Shown here one piece after another: positions 41,553 to 49,905 of a DNA stretch of 64,000 nt. The DNA is taken from assembly GCA_036502765.1 (NCBI GenBank), contig DASXXX010000031.1, positions 71,959-135,958 of the forward strand, given 5' to 3'. The DNA is from DASUAS01 sp036502765 (lineage in GTDB: Bacteria; Actinomycetota; Acidimicrobiia; IMCC26256; DASPTH01). Within the stretch, counting starts at the first letter, position 1; the number at the start of each line of letters is the position of its first letter. A model generated the notes under the pieces. It saw nothing but the letters and a program-made list of their open reading frames with translations, was not told the DNA's origin and did no database searches. A program made the position numbers and the translations under genes.

Positions 41553-41974
41553 CCGAGGCCGCCTCCGCGGACATCGAGGCCGTCAAGATCGTGATGGCCC
41601 GGTACTTCCGCTTCATGGACACGAAGCAGTGGGACCTCCTTCGGGGGATCCTGGCCGACGACATGAGCATGGCGGCACCCGACGACGTCGCGGACTCCGA
41701 GCCGCTGGTCGGGGCGGATCGAGTCGTGCGCATGGTCGAACGCGTCCTCGGGTCCGCGGTGACGACTCATCGCGGCTACCTCCCGGAGATCGAGCTCGAC
41801 GGGTCCGATCATGCTCATGGCGTCTGGGCCATGGACGACCTCGTGGAGTTCGCCGCCACGCCCGACCAGAGCTTCCGCGGTTGTGGCCACTACCACGCGA
41901 CCTACGTGCGCACCGACGACGGATGGAAGATCCAGTCGCTCGAGCTCCGGCGCCTCCGCCTGGATTCGGTCTGA
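41549..41974 (+). CDS. SnoaL/NTF2-like protein
   Basis: A 141-residue cone-shaped alpha+beta barrel protein: KIVMARYFRFMDTKQWDLL and HYHATYVRTDDGWKIQSLELRR are typical of SnoaL-like domains. Such proteins can be isomerases, dehydratases or cyclases of polycyclic substrates, or simply ligand binders. GTG at 41549 overlaps the TetR stop. Pairing with the regulator suggests a substrate-related role; ketosteroid isomerase-type chemistry is possible but not shown by motif. Confidence 0.85.
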   Translation: MTEAASADIEAVKIVMARYFRFMDTKQWDLLRGILADDMSMAAPDDVADSEPLVGADRVVRMVERVLGSAVTTHRGYLPEIELDGSDHAHGVWAMDDLVEFAATPDQSFRGCGHYHATYVRTDDGWKIQSLELRRLRLDSV

Positions 41975-42062
41975 CCCTTCTCGATGGCCCTGGGGCCGGA
42001 GGCCACGCGCCGAGGTACGATTGAGCACTCTGTGTTCATCTGCCTAGCCCGAGGAGCGCCCC

Positions 42063-43346
42063 GTGGAGATCGAAAACGCCTGGCCGAACAACCCGGACCA
42101 CGTCATCGATCTCGTCCCCGAGCCGCTCACTGCGCGCGTCTGGTACGGCGACGTCCTGCTGGCCGAGAGCACCGCGTCGTTCCGGCTGGAGGAGACCCGC
42201 CACGTCGACCGGCTGTACTTCCCCGAGGCCGACGTCAGGTGGGAGCACTTCGAGGAGTCGGTGGCCCACACCATCTGCCCGTTCAAGGGCGACGCGAGTT
42301 ACTGGACGCTCACCGTGGCCGATGCGTCGGAGAAGAACGTCGTCTGGACCTACCGGGATCCCTTCGACGAGGTGGCCGGCATCAAGGGGTACGTCTGCTT
42401 CTACCAGGAGCGAGTGCGAGTTGAACTGGTCGAGGCCTGGCCGGGGGATGGTGTGCTCGCGGTCGCGACCACGCCCTTCCCGGCGTGGGGCGATGCTGAC
42501 GACCTCGTTCGTCTGATCGACGTCGAACCCAGCGGCCCGGGTCGCTTTGTCGGCCCGACCTACCGCGACACCGCTCGGAACGTCGTCGAGGGTGGCCAGA
42601 TGCTCGCCCAGGCCATCGTGGCCGCGGAGAAGACGGTGCCCGATCAGCGGGTCACGTCCGCCTACATGATCTTCGCCAAGTCGGCGGCATTCGACTCGAC
42701 GCTCGAGGTGGACGTCGAGGTCCTGCGGGGCGGGCGTACCTTCTCGACCCTCGAGGTGAAGATCAGCCAGGACGACAAGCTCCGCAGCGCCGGAATGTTG
42801 CTGCTCGACTCGGGCACCACCGACGTGATCCGCGGTGAGATCCCCATGCCCGACGTCGGGGGCCCCGCGGACGCCGAGGAGATGAGCACCTTCCGCGTGA
42901 CCGGTCGCGACATCCGCGTCCTCGACGGTGCGTACAACGGCGATCCCGGCCTGGTCGGTTCGCCCGAGATCTACGCGTGGTGCCGGTTCCGGGACGCTCC
43001 CGCCGAGCGGTACCTGCACACCGCGTTGCTCGCGCAGTCCACGACGCACTGGACCATCGCCGCCGCCATGCGACCACACGCGGGGTTCGGTGAGGACATC
43101 GCGCACTCGACGCTCTCGACCGGCGTGATGTCGATCGCCATGGCGATGCACGAGGAGGTCGACGTGTCTCAGTGGCTCCTGTATGCGAATCCTGCGATCT
43201 ACGCGGGGAACGGGCAGGCGCAAGGCGAGGGGCATGTCTTCACCGAGGACGGTCACCTCGTGGCGACCTACACGCTCCAAGCGATGATCCGCTCCTTCCA
43301 GCGCGACCCCTCCGACATGGGACTCGACTGGTCGAACGCGATGTGA
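42063..43346 (+). CDS. DUF427 domain fused to TesB-type acyl-CoA thioesterase
   Basis: A 427-residue two-part protein. Residues 1-120 are a DUF427 domain (ARVWYGDVLLAEST, ICPFKGDASYWTL). Residues about 145-427 are a double-hotdog acyl-CoA thioesterase II-like region (ARNVVEGGQMLAQAI, VTSAYMIFAKSA, STTHWTIAAAMRPHAG, EEVDVSQWLLYANPAI). GTG start at 42063 follows GAGGAG. DUF427 function is unknown; the fusion links it to CoA-ester hydrolysis. It may release dead-end acyl-CoAs and spare CoA. It ends at a convergent hairpin. Confidence 0.9.
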   Translation: MEIENAWPNNPDHVIDLVPEPLTARVWYGDVLLAESTASFRLEETRHVDRLYFPEADVRWEHFEESVAHTICPFKGDASYWTLTVADASEKNVVWTYRDPFDEVAGIKGYVCFYQERVRVELVEAWPGDGVLAVATTPFPAWGDADDLVRLIDVEPSGPGRFVGPTYRDTARNVVEGGQMLAQAIVAAEKTVPDQRVTSAYMIFAKSAAFDSTLEVDVEVLRGGRTFSTLEVKISQDDKLRSAGMLLLDSGTTDVIRGEIPMPDVGGPADAEEMSTFRVTGRDIRVLDGAYNGDPGLVGSPEIYAWCRFRDAPAERYLHTALLAQSTTHWTIAAAMRPHAGFGEDIAHSTLSTGVMSIAMAMHEEVDVSQWLLYANPAIYAGNGQAQGEGHVFTEDGHLVATYTLQAMIRSFQRDPSDMGLDWSNAM

Positions 43347-43372
43347 GCGGCGTCACGGTCTGGTCGTACGGA

Positions 43373-43388
43373 CGGTGTCAAGACACCG
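43373..43388. terminator. Compact hairpin at the convergent ends
   Basis: CGGTGTC (43373-43379) and GACACCG (43382-43388) are perfect complements around AA. The minus-strand stop of the Gfo/Idh/MocA gene (43378-43380) lies at the tip. It is probably a shared terminator. Confidence 0.5.
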
Positions 43389-44475
43389 CGGCGCGGTTCG
43401 TCGGGGTCGCACTCTCGTGAGGGTGCTGCTCCACGGGTGTCACCACGCCACCTCGCCGATGGGAGCGCCGCGCCGCGGCCATGACCTCCTGGCAGCGGAG
43501 CCCATCGAGAAAGCTGGGCGTGAGCTGACGGCCAGCCGCTACGGCCTCCACGATCTGCTCCGCCCAGGCTTCGAGCGGCCCGCGGCTCGGGTGGGAGTGC
43601 ACGACATCGGCGGCGAAGTGGCGTGTCGTGGCGTTTCCCGCATCGTCCACGATGCGCAGGAATCGATCGTTCTCGAGCACCGCGGTGCGCGACGTGCCGT
43701 ACATCTCGATGCGCGGACCGATCTCCGCGCCGATGGTGCTCACGGAGTTGATCGTGCAGACGATCCCGGATTCCGTCGTGAGTCGCGCGCAGAAGCCGTC
43801 GTCCGCCGTGATGGGTGTGGTCGCTCCCGCCGAGGACAGGTGCTCTCGCCTGACCTCGAGGTGCGCCGCGACGGAGCGGATCTCGCCGAACCACGCGCGC
43901 AACGCGTCGACGTAGTGCGACCCCATTGCGCCGAGCCAACCGCCTCCGTCCTCGCTGCGTAGCCACCATCCTTCCCGATTCATCACGGGGAAGCGCGCGC
44001 CGGCGACCATGGCGGTGACGACGACCTGGTGCACGTCCCCCAGGTCGCCTCGCTCGATGAGCGCCGCCAGCGCTCGGCGCGCGGGATCGGTGCGGAACTC
44101 GAAGTCGAGGAAGTGGAGGCGACGGGCTTCGGTCGCGCGTTCGAGCATCTCCAACGCCTCAGCCGGCCCCAGTCCGAATGGCTTCTCGCAGGCAACGTGC
44201 TTTCCCGCGTCGAGTGCCGTCAGTACTGCGTCGCGATGAAGGTGTGGTGGCGTGGCGACGAACACGAGGTCGACATCGGCGCGCTCGCAGAGCTCACTCA
44301 TCTGATCGGTGGCGAACGGAACACCGAGCCGTGCGGCCTCAGCACGCGCGCGGGTGAGGTTGCGGCTGTAGATGCCATTGACAGAGGCGCCCGTGGCCGC
44401 CGCGAATGCCGGCGCCGCGACGACGGTTCCGAACCCGGTGCCGATGATCCCGATGCCGACCGAGGTGTTCTTCAA
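43378..44475 (-). CDS. Gfo/Idh/MocA-family oxidoreductase
   Basis: A 365-residue NAD(P)-dependent oxidoreductase. The Rossmann loop is GIIGTGFGTVVAAP, the conserved ACEKPFG is near residue 100, and GGGWLGAMGSHYVD begins the C-terminal domain. The family acts on sugars, inositols and some cyclic ketones/alcohols. I choose the TTG at 44475 because GGAGGG lies seven bases upstream; the ATG at 44508 has no ribosome site and would follow the -10 box almost directly. It is the last gene of the P450-cyclase-oxidoreductase run on the minus strand. Confidence 0.88.
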   Translation of the reverse strand: MKNTSVGIGIIGTGFGTVVAAPAFAAATGASVNGIYSRNLTRARAEAARLGVPFATDQMSELCERADVDLVFVATPPHLHRDAVLTALDAGKHVACEKPFGLGPAEALEMLERATEARRLHFLDFEFRTDPARRALAALIERGDLGDVHQVVVTAMVAGARFPVMNREGWWLRSEDGGGWLGAMGSHYVDALRAWFGEIRSVAAHLEVRREHLSSAGATTPITADDGFCARLTTESGIVCTINSVSTIGAEIGPRIEMYGTSRTAVLENDRFLRIVDDAGNATTRHFAADVVHSHPSRGPLEAWAEQIVEAVAAGRQLTPSFLDGLRCQEVMAAARRSHRRGGVVTPVEQHPHESATPTNRAAVS

Positions 44476-44520
44476 GGGTCCACCCTCCGCGCGCGTGTGC
44501 CGTCGCATCTCGTGCTGCGT

Positions 44521-44526
44521 ACTATA
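44521..44526 (-). promoter_or_regulatory. -10 box before the Gfo/Idh/MocA gene
   Basis: TATAGT on the minus strand, about 46 bp before the TTG at 44475. Next to it, CAACA (44527-44531) and TGTTG (44542-44546) form a small inverted repeat. No clear -35 is seen. It supports the TTG start by leaving a normal 5' leader. Confidence 0.4.
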
Positions 44527-44586
44527 CAACACGACGAATTCTGTTGAACTGTGCACTCACACGCGCTCGAAGTGCTTTCGATCCGG

Positions 44587-45498
44587 CTACTTGATCGCGA
44601 GGGGATTGAGCGGCGTCCCCACCGCGTTCGCGAACTTCAGCACCGGCGCGCACAACAGGAACTCCCAGACCCCGTCTGCCGCGCAGTCTGCGGCGAGCGC
44701 TTCGAGGTCGAACATCTCCCCGAGCGTCATTCCCATGTCGCGGATCAGCACGTAGTGGACCGGGAGTTGTGCGTCGTCGAGGCCACTCGGATACCTCTCG
44801 ACCGCCCAGTTGTCGACCGCCAGGGCTGCGACGTCGCGGGCGTGCAACCAGGCGCAGCAGTCGATGGTGAGCCCCGGCTCATTGGCCATGAACGCCTCGG
44901 CCGACACGTCGCGGAAGACCCGGGTCCATCCGGTGCGCACGAGCACGATGTCACCCGGGCGAACCTCGACGCCCTGGCGTTGCTCGGCTGCCTCGAGGTC
45001 GTCGGGACCGACGCCCTGTTGTGGAGGCAGACAGTCGACGCCGTGGAGCGCAGCGATGTCGAGCAGCACACCGCGGCCGACGATGCCGCGCCCGAGCCGG
45101 TCGATCCCCAGACGTGACGCGCCGTGCGCGGTGATCGCCGAGACGGGGACGTCGTTGTAACAGCGATCGTCGTAGAACACGTGGGCCAGCCCATCCCACT
45201 GGGTCGCGCACTGCAACGGCATGAAGACGAAGTCGTCGGTGAACCCACCGCCGTCGGGGAAGCGGGGCTCGCCGGTCGCCGACATGAGGTGCACCGGGTT
45301 GGTCCGCCCACCGAGCCCCGTCTGCGGGCCGTCGGCGCCGAGGGTGTACCCGAGGTCGAACACCCTCCCGGTGCGGGCCAGGGTCGCGGCGGCGGCGATC
45401 CGTTCGGGCGTGATCAGGTTGACCGTCCCGATCTCGTCGTCCGCCCCCCATCGTCCCCAGTTCGACAGCTCCCGTCCCACGGTCCGGAACTCCGCCAT
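44587..45498 (-). CDS. Cyclase-family metal hydrolase (kynurenine formamidase-like)
   Basis: A 303-residue PF04199-type protein. The metal-site segment is QCATQWDGLAHVFYDDRCYN, in which Gln stands where the HxGTHxD motif has His; this variant is normal for the roughly 300-residue subgroup. GDIVLVRTGW and DNWAVERYPSG follow as expected. ATG at 45498 follows GGGGAG. Members hydrolyse amides, lactones or cyclic diketones. It lies between a P450 (upstream) and an oxidoreductase, so a ring-opening hydrolysis is an attractive guess. Confidence 0.87.
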   Translation of the reverse strand: MAEFRTVGRELSNWGRWGADDEIGTVNLITPERIAAAATLARTGRVFDLGYTLGADGPQTGLGGRTNPVHLMSATGEPRFPDGGGFTDDFVFMPLQCATQWDGLAHVFYDDRCYNDVPVSAITAHGASRLGIDRLGRGIVGRGVLLDIAALHGVDCLPPQQGVGPDDLEAAEQRQGVEVRPGDIVLVRTGWTRVFRDVSAEAFMANEPGLTIDCCAWLHARDVAALAVDNWAVERYPSGLDDAQLPVHYVLIRDMGMTLGEMFDLEALAADCAADGVWEFLLCAPVLKFANAVGTPLNPLAIK

Positions 45499-45553
45499 CA
45501 CCGCTCCCCCTCTCCACGTGCTCGGCACTGTCGATCCGGTGTCGTGGTGTCGC

Positions 45554-46819
45554 TCAGTAGGGCTGATCCACGCCGACGATCGGGCCGGGCGTGAACGTCG
45601 CCGACAGATCGACGAGGCCGGTCATCGCGGGACCGCCGATGTACTCGTGCACCTCGTCGACGTCGACGCGGTAGTCGGGAATCCGGTTGAGGACCTCGTG
45701 GATCTGCACTTCGAACATGGTGCGGGCGAAGTTGGATCCGACGCACCGGTGCGGCCCGAGCCCGAAACCGAGATGGCGGTTCTCGGCTCGGTCGAGGATC
45801 ACCTCATCGGGCCGCTCGAACGCGCTCTCGTCGTGGTTCGCCGACAACATGCTGATGAGCACGCGGTCGTTTGCCCGGAGCTCCTGTCCGCACAGCTCCA
45901 CGTCTCGCGTCACGGTGCGAGCGAGCGTCTGGTTCACGGTGTAGTAGCGCAGGAACTCGTCGGCTGCTCGCGGCAGCAGGTCGGGGCGCGCGATCAGCTG
46001 ATCGCGGAGATGCGGGTGCGCGGCCAGGTGCCAGAGCGTCCACGACGTGAGGGCGGTCGTGGTGTCGACGCCGCCCCCGATGAGGTTCCAGAGGATGTCG
46101 ATCACCTGGTCCTCCGTGAGTGGTGAACCGTCGATCTCGAGGTGCACGAGGAAGCTCGTGAGGTCATCGCGCTGCTGCACCCGACGGTCGGCGACGACCT
46201 CACGCAGCCGAAGGTCGAGCACGCTCGCGTCGACGACGTCGTCCTGGCCGGGCGCGTCCGCAGCCGTCATCGTCGAGTGGAAGAACGCGGCGTAGAGCTT
46301 CCAGTCGTCGCAAGGTAGACCGAACATCTTCATGGTCAGAATCGCCGGCACCGGACTCGCGTAGTCGAGCACGAGGTCCATCCGACCGTCGGCGATCTTC
46401 TGGTCGAGGAACCAGGTGACTGCCTGCTCCATGAAGGGTCGCATCGCATCGACGGCCTGAGGGCTGAAGAAGGGGTTCAGCGCTCGGCGCAACGCGGCGT
46501 GGTACGAGCCGTCGACCTCGGCGACGCCGAGCGGCGGGAGACCCTCGGGGCGCGGAACGCCAACCGCGCCGCCATAGTTGAGGCCGTCCTGTGGGTCGGG
46601 TGCGTAGCGGTGGGAGAACGTCTCGTCGTCGCGCATGACGGTGGCGACGCCTTCGTAGTTCGACACCATCCAGAACCCGCCGTACCGCGTGTTGAACGCG
46701 ACCGGGCAACGATCGCGGACCTTCTCCCATTCCGTGAGCTCGTCGAGGTTGAACGCGTTCGTGTGGTGGTCGACGTCGACGAGCTTCTCGGGGCTCACGT
46801 CGGACGGTTTCGTGGTCAT
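45554..46819 (-). CDS. Cytochrome P450
   Basis: A complete 421-residue P450. The I-helix motif is GGGVDTTT (248-255), with Gly for Ala and Asp for Glu at the acid/alcohol pair. ExxR is in DEFLR (287-291), and the heme loop FGLGPHRCVG has Cys359. It is the most divergent of the P450s here. ATG at 46819 follows GGGGGGAT. It is divergent from the VOC gene, with a perfect inverted repeat in the gap. Confidence 0.93.
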   Translation of the reverse strand: MTTKPSDVSPEKLVDVDHHTNAFNLDELTEWEKVRDRCPVAFNTRYGGFWMVSNYEGVATVMRDDETFSHRYAPDPQDGLNYGGAVGVPRPEGLPPLGVAEVDGSYHAALRRALNPFFSPQAVDAMRPFMEQAVTWFLDQKIADGRMDLVLDYASPVPAILTMKMFGLPCDDWKLYAAFFHSTMTAADAPGQDDVVDASVLDLRLREVVADRRVQQRDDLTSFLVHLEIDGSPLTEDQVIDILWNLIGGGVDTTTALTSWTLWHLAAHPHLRDQLIARPDLLPRAADEFLRYYTVNQTLARTVTRDVELCGQELRANDRVLISMLSANHDESAFERPDEVILDRAENRHLGFGLGPHRCVGSNFARTMFEVQIHEVLNRIPDYRVDVDEVHEYIGGPAMTGLVDLSATFTPGPIVGVDQPY

Positions 46820-46857
46820 TGATCCCCCCGAACCCAGTGGGCGGCATCGCGCCGCCG

Positions 46858-46877
46858 GAGTGTACAAGCATACACTC
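46858..46877. promoter_or_regulatory. Inverted-repeat operator candidate
   Basis: GAGTGTA (46858-46864), six bases, then TACACTC (46871-46877): perfect 7-bp arms in the 117-bp divergent gap between P450 (minus) and VOC (plus). The inner TACAAGCA recurs at 58235-58242 in front of a TetR gene. Confidence 0.55.
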
Positions 46878-46936
46878 ACTGTTGAGATGTCATAGAGGGC
46901 GTGCCCGGGCGGATCGATCGCAGGCGGAGGAAGACG

Positions 46937-47392
46937 ATGAAGCGCAGCGGGTTGTTCCACGTGGGGATCGTCGTCCCCGATCTCGAATCGGCGTGCGACC
47001 ACTTTGCCGACCTGCTGGGGCTCGAGTGGGGCCCGACCATCGAGAGTGCCTTCGAGTTGCTCGATGGCGACGGCCAGATCGTCGCCGGCGACATCCGCGT
47101 GTGCAACTCGACCGAGCCTCCGTACATCGAACTGATCGAGGCGATTCCGGGCACCATCTGGGCGTGCAACGAGGTCTCCAACCTTCACCACGTCGCCTTC
47201 TACGCCGACGACGTGGCCGGCGGATCTGCCCAGCTCCTCTCCATGGGGTGTCCGCTCGAGATCTCGGGGCTCGAAGCTGGTGCCGGATTCGTGTACCACC
47301 TCGATCCACTGCGCGTGCGCATCGAGTACATCGATCTCGCGTTGCGCCCGGCGCTCGAGGCGTACAACTATCGGAAGTCGGCGTCCGGCTGA
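46937..47392 (+). CDS. VOC-superfamily (glyoxalase-like) protein
   Basis: A 151-residue VOC protein: LFHVGIVVPDLESACDHFADLLG, NLHHVAFYADDV and a C-terminal RIEYIDLALRP with Glu. Metal-ligand His and Glu positions are visible. ATG at 46937 follows GGCGGAGGAAG. It stands alone, divergent from a P450 and convergent with livK. Epimerase or lyase roles are possible; the sequence does not decide. Confidence 0.87.
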   Translation: MKRSGLFHVGIVVPDLESACDHFADLLGLEWGPTIESAFELLDGDGQIVAGDIRVCNSTEPPYIELIEAIPGTIWACNEVSNLHHVAFYADDVAGGSAQLLSMGCPLEISGLEAGAGFVYHLDPLRVRIEYIDLALRPALEAYNYRKSASG

Positions 47393-47467
47393 CACGGCCA
47401 CGCGGGGAAGCATCGTCCGAGGGTTGACGCTCCGTCGCCCGGATGCGTTCAGCGAGCGGATCCGCGG

Positions 47468-47477
47468 TGCTGCAGCA
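47468..47477. other. Palindrome TGCTGCAGCA near the convergent VOC/livK ends
   Basis: A 10-base palindrome in the 94-bp gap 47393-47486, ten bases from the livK stop. It may take part in termination. Nothing else is recognised in this gap. Confidence 0.25.
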
Positions 47478-47486
47478 GTGGTTCGG

Positions 47487-48773
47487 TTACGGCGTCTCGA
47501 TCTCGTCGTACGGCTTCACCGCGTACCGCTTCGGGCTGCAGGAGAACGGTTCCACAACGCTGTAGCTGCCGGACTCGCCGTCCGTCTTCAGGACTGCATG
47601 GCACGACGGAGACGTGTACCTGTAGTTCGTCGGGTACGTCGTCGGCCCGATCAGTCCCTTCCGCTCGTAGGTCATGTGCGACGCGACGTCCTGCAGCTTC
47701 TCGGAGGTGAGCTTCTCGCCCGTCTTCTGGAGCGCCTTCACGAACATGTCCGCGGCGAGCCATCCGCTCGAGGTGGTCAGGTTGACATTCGTTCCGGGCG
47801 CGTAGGCCTGGATGTCGTCAAGCATCCTCTTGATCTCGGGGTTGGTGTCCGCCGACTCGTTCGGTGCCCACGTCGTCCACGCATAGGACGGTCCGATGAG
47901 CTTGGCGAGCTGCGGGTCGGCTCCAGGGACGATGTACATGCCTGTGAAGCCGGTCAAGTTCAGGGCCTTGCCCAACCCGGTCCAGTCACGCGCCGGTCCC
48001 ACCGGCACGATGAGGTCCGGATCAGTGGCGAGCATGTCCTGCACCCATGGGGTGTAGTCGAGGATCGGGTTCGGAGGCGCCGGCGTCGCCGCCTTCGCGT
48101 AGGCGATCGTCATGCCGTTGGCCTTCGCCGCCGCGGTGAACTGCGCGACGACGTCCTTCTCCTGGGCGCTGTCGGTCCCGATGATGGCGATCTTGATCCG
48201 CTGGCCACTGCGGACGATGCCTTCCTTGTAGACCGCAGCCTTCATCTCGACCACGTTGTCACCCGTGTGGGACGCGTCCTTCGGAGTCACGCAGCCGTTG
48301 AAACCGAAGAAGTAGCTCGTGTCGCCAGAACTACAGAACGCGGCGCTCATCCCGTACCCGAACACGGGCGTGTGGCTCTGGTTCGGGATGCTGTCGTTGA
48401 TCACCGTCGATGCGACGGGAACCAGGGCGAAGACCCCTTCTTGCTGCACGAGCCGGCGTACCTCCTGCACCGTGGTCGCGGGATCGACCTTGTCGTCGGC
48501 CCAGGCGACGATCTTGATCTTGCGCTTCCCCGGGATCTCGCCGGTCTTGTTGGCCCGCGCGAAGCGGGCCAGCGCACCGACGCCGGTCGTCGCCTCGGTG
48601 AAGCTCAGTGGCGTCGACTGGATGCCGGCGACCTTGATCTCGGTCGGGGACACGCCTTGCGTGGTGCTGCGGCTCTGGGCGCCCACCCCGCCGCCCGCCA
48701 CTGCGGCCGCAGTCACTGCGATCAGTGCCGCACACGTGAGCGTGACGCCGCGGCTTCTTGTACGAACTCGCAT
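47487..48773 (-). CDS. livK: ABC transporter substrate-binding protein, LivK type
   Basis: A 428-residue periplasmic-binding-type protein (type I fold) of HAAT importers. A signal peptide spans about residues 1-32: Arg-rich start, hydrophobic core LTCAALIAVTAAAVAGG, and cleavage after GVGA. There is no lipobox Cys. The mature part begins GVSPTEIKVAGI. It has paired Cys residues that could form disulfides. ATG at 48773 follows GGGGGG. It should capture the ligand for the LivHMF fusion and LivG. Family ligands in actinobacteria extend well beyond amino acids, so the catabolic setting suggests a carboxylate. Confidence 0.93.
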   Translation of the reverse strand: MRVRTRSRGVTLTCAALIAVTAAAVAGGGVGAQSRSTTQGVSPTEIKVAGIQSTPLSFTEATTGVGALARFARANKTGEIPGKRKIKIVAWADDKVDPATTVQEVRRLVQQEGVFALVPVASTVINDSIPNQSHTPVFGYGMSAAFCSSGDTSYFFGFNGCVTPKDASHTGDNVVEMKAAVYKEGIVRSGQRIKIAIIGTDSAQEKDVVAQFTAAAKANGMTIAYAKAATPAPPNPILDYTPWVQDMLATDPDLIVPVGPARDWTGLGKALNLTGFTGMYIVPGADPQLAKLIGPSYAWTTWAPNESADTNPEIKRMLDDIQAYAPGTNVNLTTSSGWLAADMFVKALQKTGEKLTSEKLQDVASHMTYERKGLIGPTTYPTNYRYTSPSCHAVLKTDGESGSYSVVEPFSCSPKRYAVKPYDEIETP

Positions 48774-48815
48774 GGACCCCCCAAGCGCTCTCGGTACCGC
48801 CGCTCGTTATGCTAA

Positions 48816-48845
48816 ACGATAGAACACACGACGTAAAGCTGTTCT
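48816..48845. promoter_or_regulatory. Element ACGATAGAACA plus AGAACA-N13-TGTTCT repeat
   Basis: ACGATAGAACA (48816-48826) matches the 37553-37563 element exactly. AGAACA (48821-48826) and TGTTCT (48840-48845) form an inverted repeat. It lies in the 219-bp divergent gap between livK (minus) and the LLM gene (plus). Confidence 0.5.
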
Positions 48846-48918
48846 CTCCGCCGGACGCGCACCCCAGACGGGCGCTGAGAATCTGGCGACGGCAGGTCGG
48901 GCTGGTCGTTCGGCAAGA

Positions 48919-48931
48919 ACGATGGTACATT
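48919..48931 (+). promoter_or_regulatory. Element ACGATGGTACA with TACATT -10 box
   Basis: ACGATGGTACA (48919-48929) matches the element at 52746-52756 (minus). TACATT (48926-48931) could be the -10 box for the LLM gene starting at 48993, leaving a leader of about 55 bases. Confidence 0.45.
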
Positions 48932-48992
48932 TGCTGTTTAGTTGCACTCCAACGACGGCGTCGTCGCCGTCCCGGTCGTGAGGGGTCCACCG

Positions 48993-49847
48993 ATGGAAGT
49001 TGGTCTCAGCCTGTTCAGCGTGCGGCCGGACCGCATGCCCGACTTCGCGGTGCGAGCCGAGGAGCTGGGATACGAGTCGGTGTTCGCGCCGGACCACGTG
49101 ACCTTCCCCGTGCAGTTCGATTCCCCGTACCCGGGCTCGCCGGACGGCAAGTTCCCGTATCCGCTCGACACCCCGTTGTTCGATCCCTGGATCGCGCTGA
49201 CGCAGGTTGCTCAGGTGACCACGACGATCAAACTCGGCACCGCGATCTATGTGTTGGGGCTGCGGCACCCGATCATCGCGGCGCGCGCGATCACGACCCT
49301 CGACGTCCTCTCCGGCGGGCGCACTGTCGTGGGCATCGGGGCCGGCTGGCTCGGTGAGGAGTTCGCGGCCCTGGGGATCGATCCCCGGACCCGATTCAGT
49401 CGTTTGGAGGAGTGCGTCGAGGCGATCCGCGTGCTGTGGACCGACCACGAAGCCGAGTACCACGGTCGGCACTTCGATTTCGACCCCCTGTACTTCGAGC
49501 CGAAGCCGGTGGCGTCGCCCAACCCTCCGATCCTCTTCGGTGGCTACTCGGACTCGGCGCTGCAACGTGCGGTGCGCCTCGGCGACGGGTGGCTCTCCGG
49601 CGGAGGTGCGCAGAACCTCGACGAGATCGCGACCCTCATGCGGCGAATCGAGGAGTTGCGCGAGCAGTTCGAGGTGAGCCGGCCGTTCCAGGTCACCATT
49701 CTCGAGGGGCGCCCGGAACCTGCGTTCCTCGCGGGCCTGGCCGAGCTGGGCGTGCATCGCGCTCTCGTCATGCCCTGGACCCGCAATCGCGACGCGTTCG
49801 CAGGCATGGAGGCCTACGCCGAGGAGGCCTGGAGCGTCCTTCGATAG
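48993..49847 (+). CDS. LLM-class flavin- or F420-dependent oxidoreductase
   Basis: A 284-residue luciferase-like protein: EVGLSLFSVRPDRMPDFAV, SVFAPDHVTFP, KLGTAIYVLGLRHPI, GIGAGWLGEEFAALG and ILFGGYSDSALQRAVRLGDGW. This is the pattern of F420-binding LLM families, but FMN use cannot be excluded. ATG at 48993 follows AGGGG at seven bases. First gene of the plus-strand run LLM-crotonase-isochorismatase-like, divergent from livK. Confidence 0.9.
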   Translation: MEVGLSLFSVRPDRMPDFAVRAEELGYESVFAPDHVTFPVQFDSPYPGSPDGKFPYPLDTPLFDPWIALTQVAQVTTTIKLGTAIYVLGLRHPIIAARAITTLDVLSGGRTVVGIGAGWLGEEFAALGIDPRTRFSRLEECVEAIRVLWTDHEAEYHGRHFDFDPLYFEPKPVASPNPPILFGGYSDSALQRAVRLGDGWLSGGGAQNLDEIATLMRRIEELREQFEVSRPFQVTILEGRPEPAFLAGLAELGVHRALVMPWTRNRDAFAGMEAYAEEAWSVLR

Positions 49848-49905
49848 CGCGACGCGACCGGAGCGCAGTTCACGATCGTCCTGCGCCGACTGAAAGCAGC
49901 ACGAC

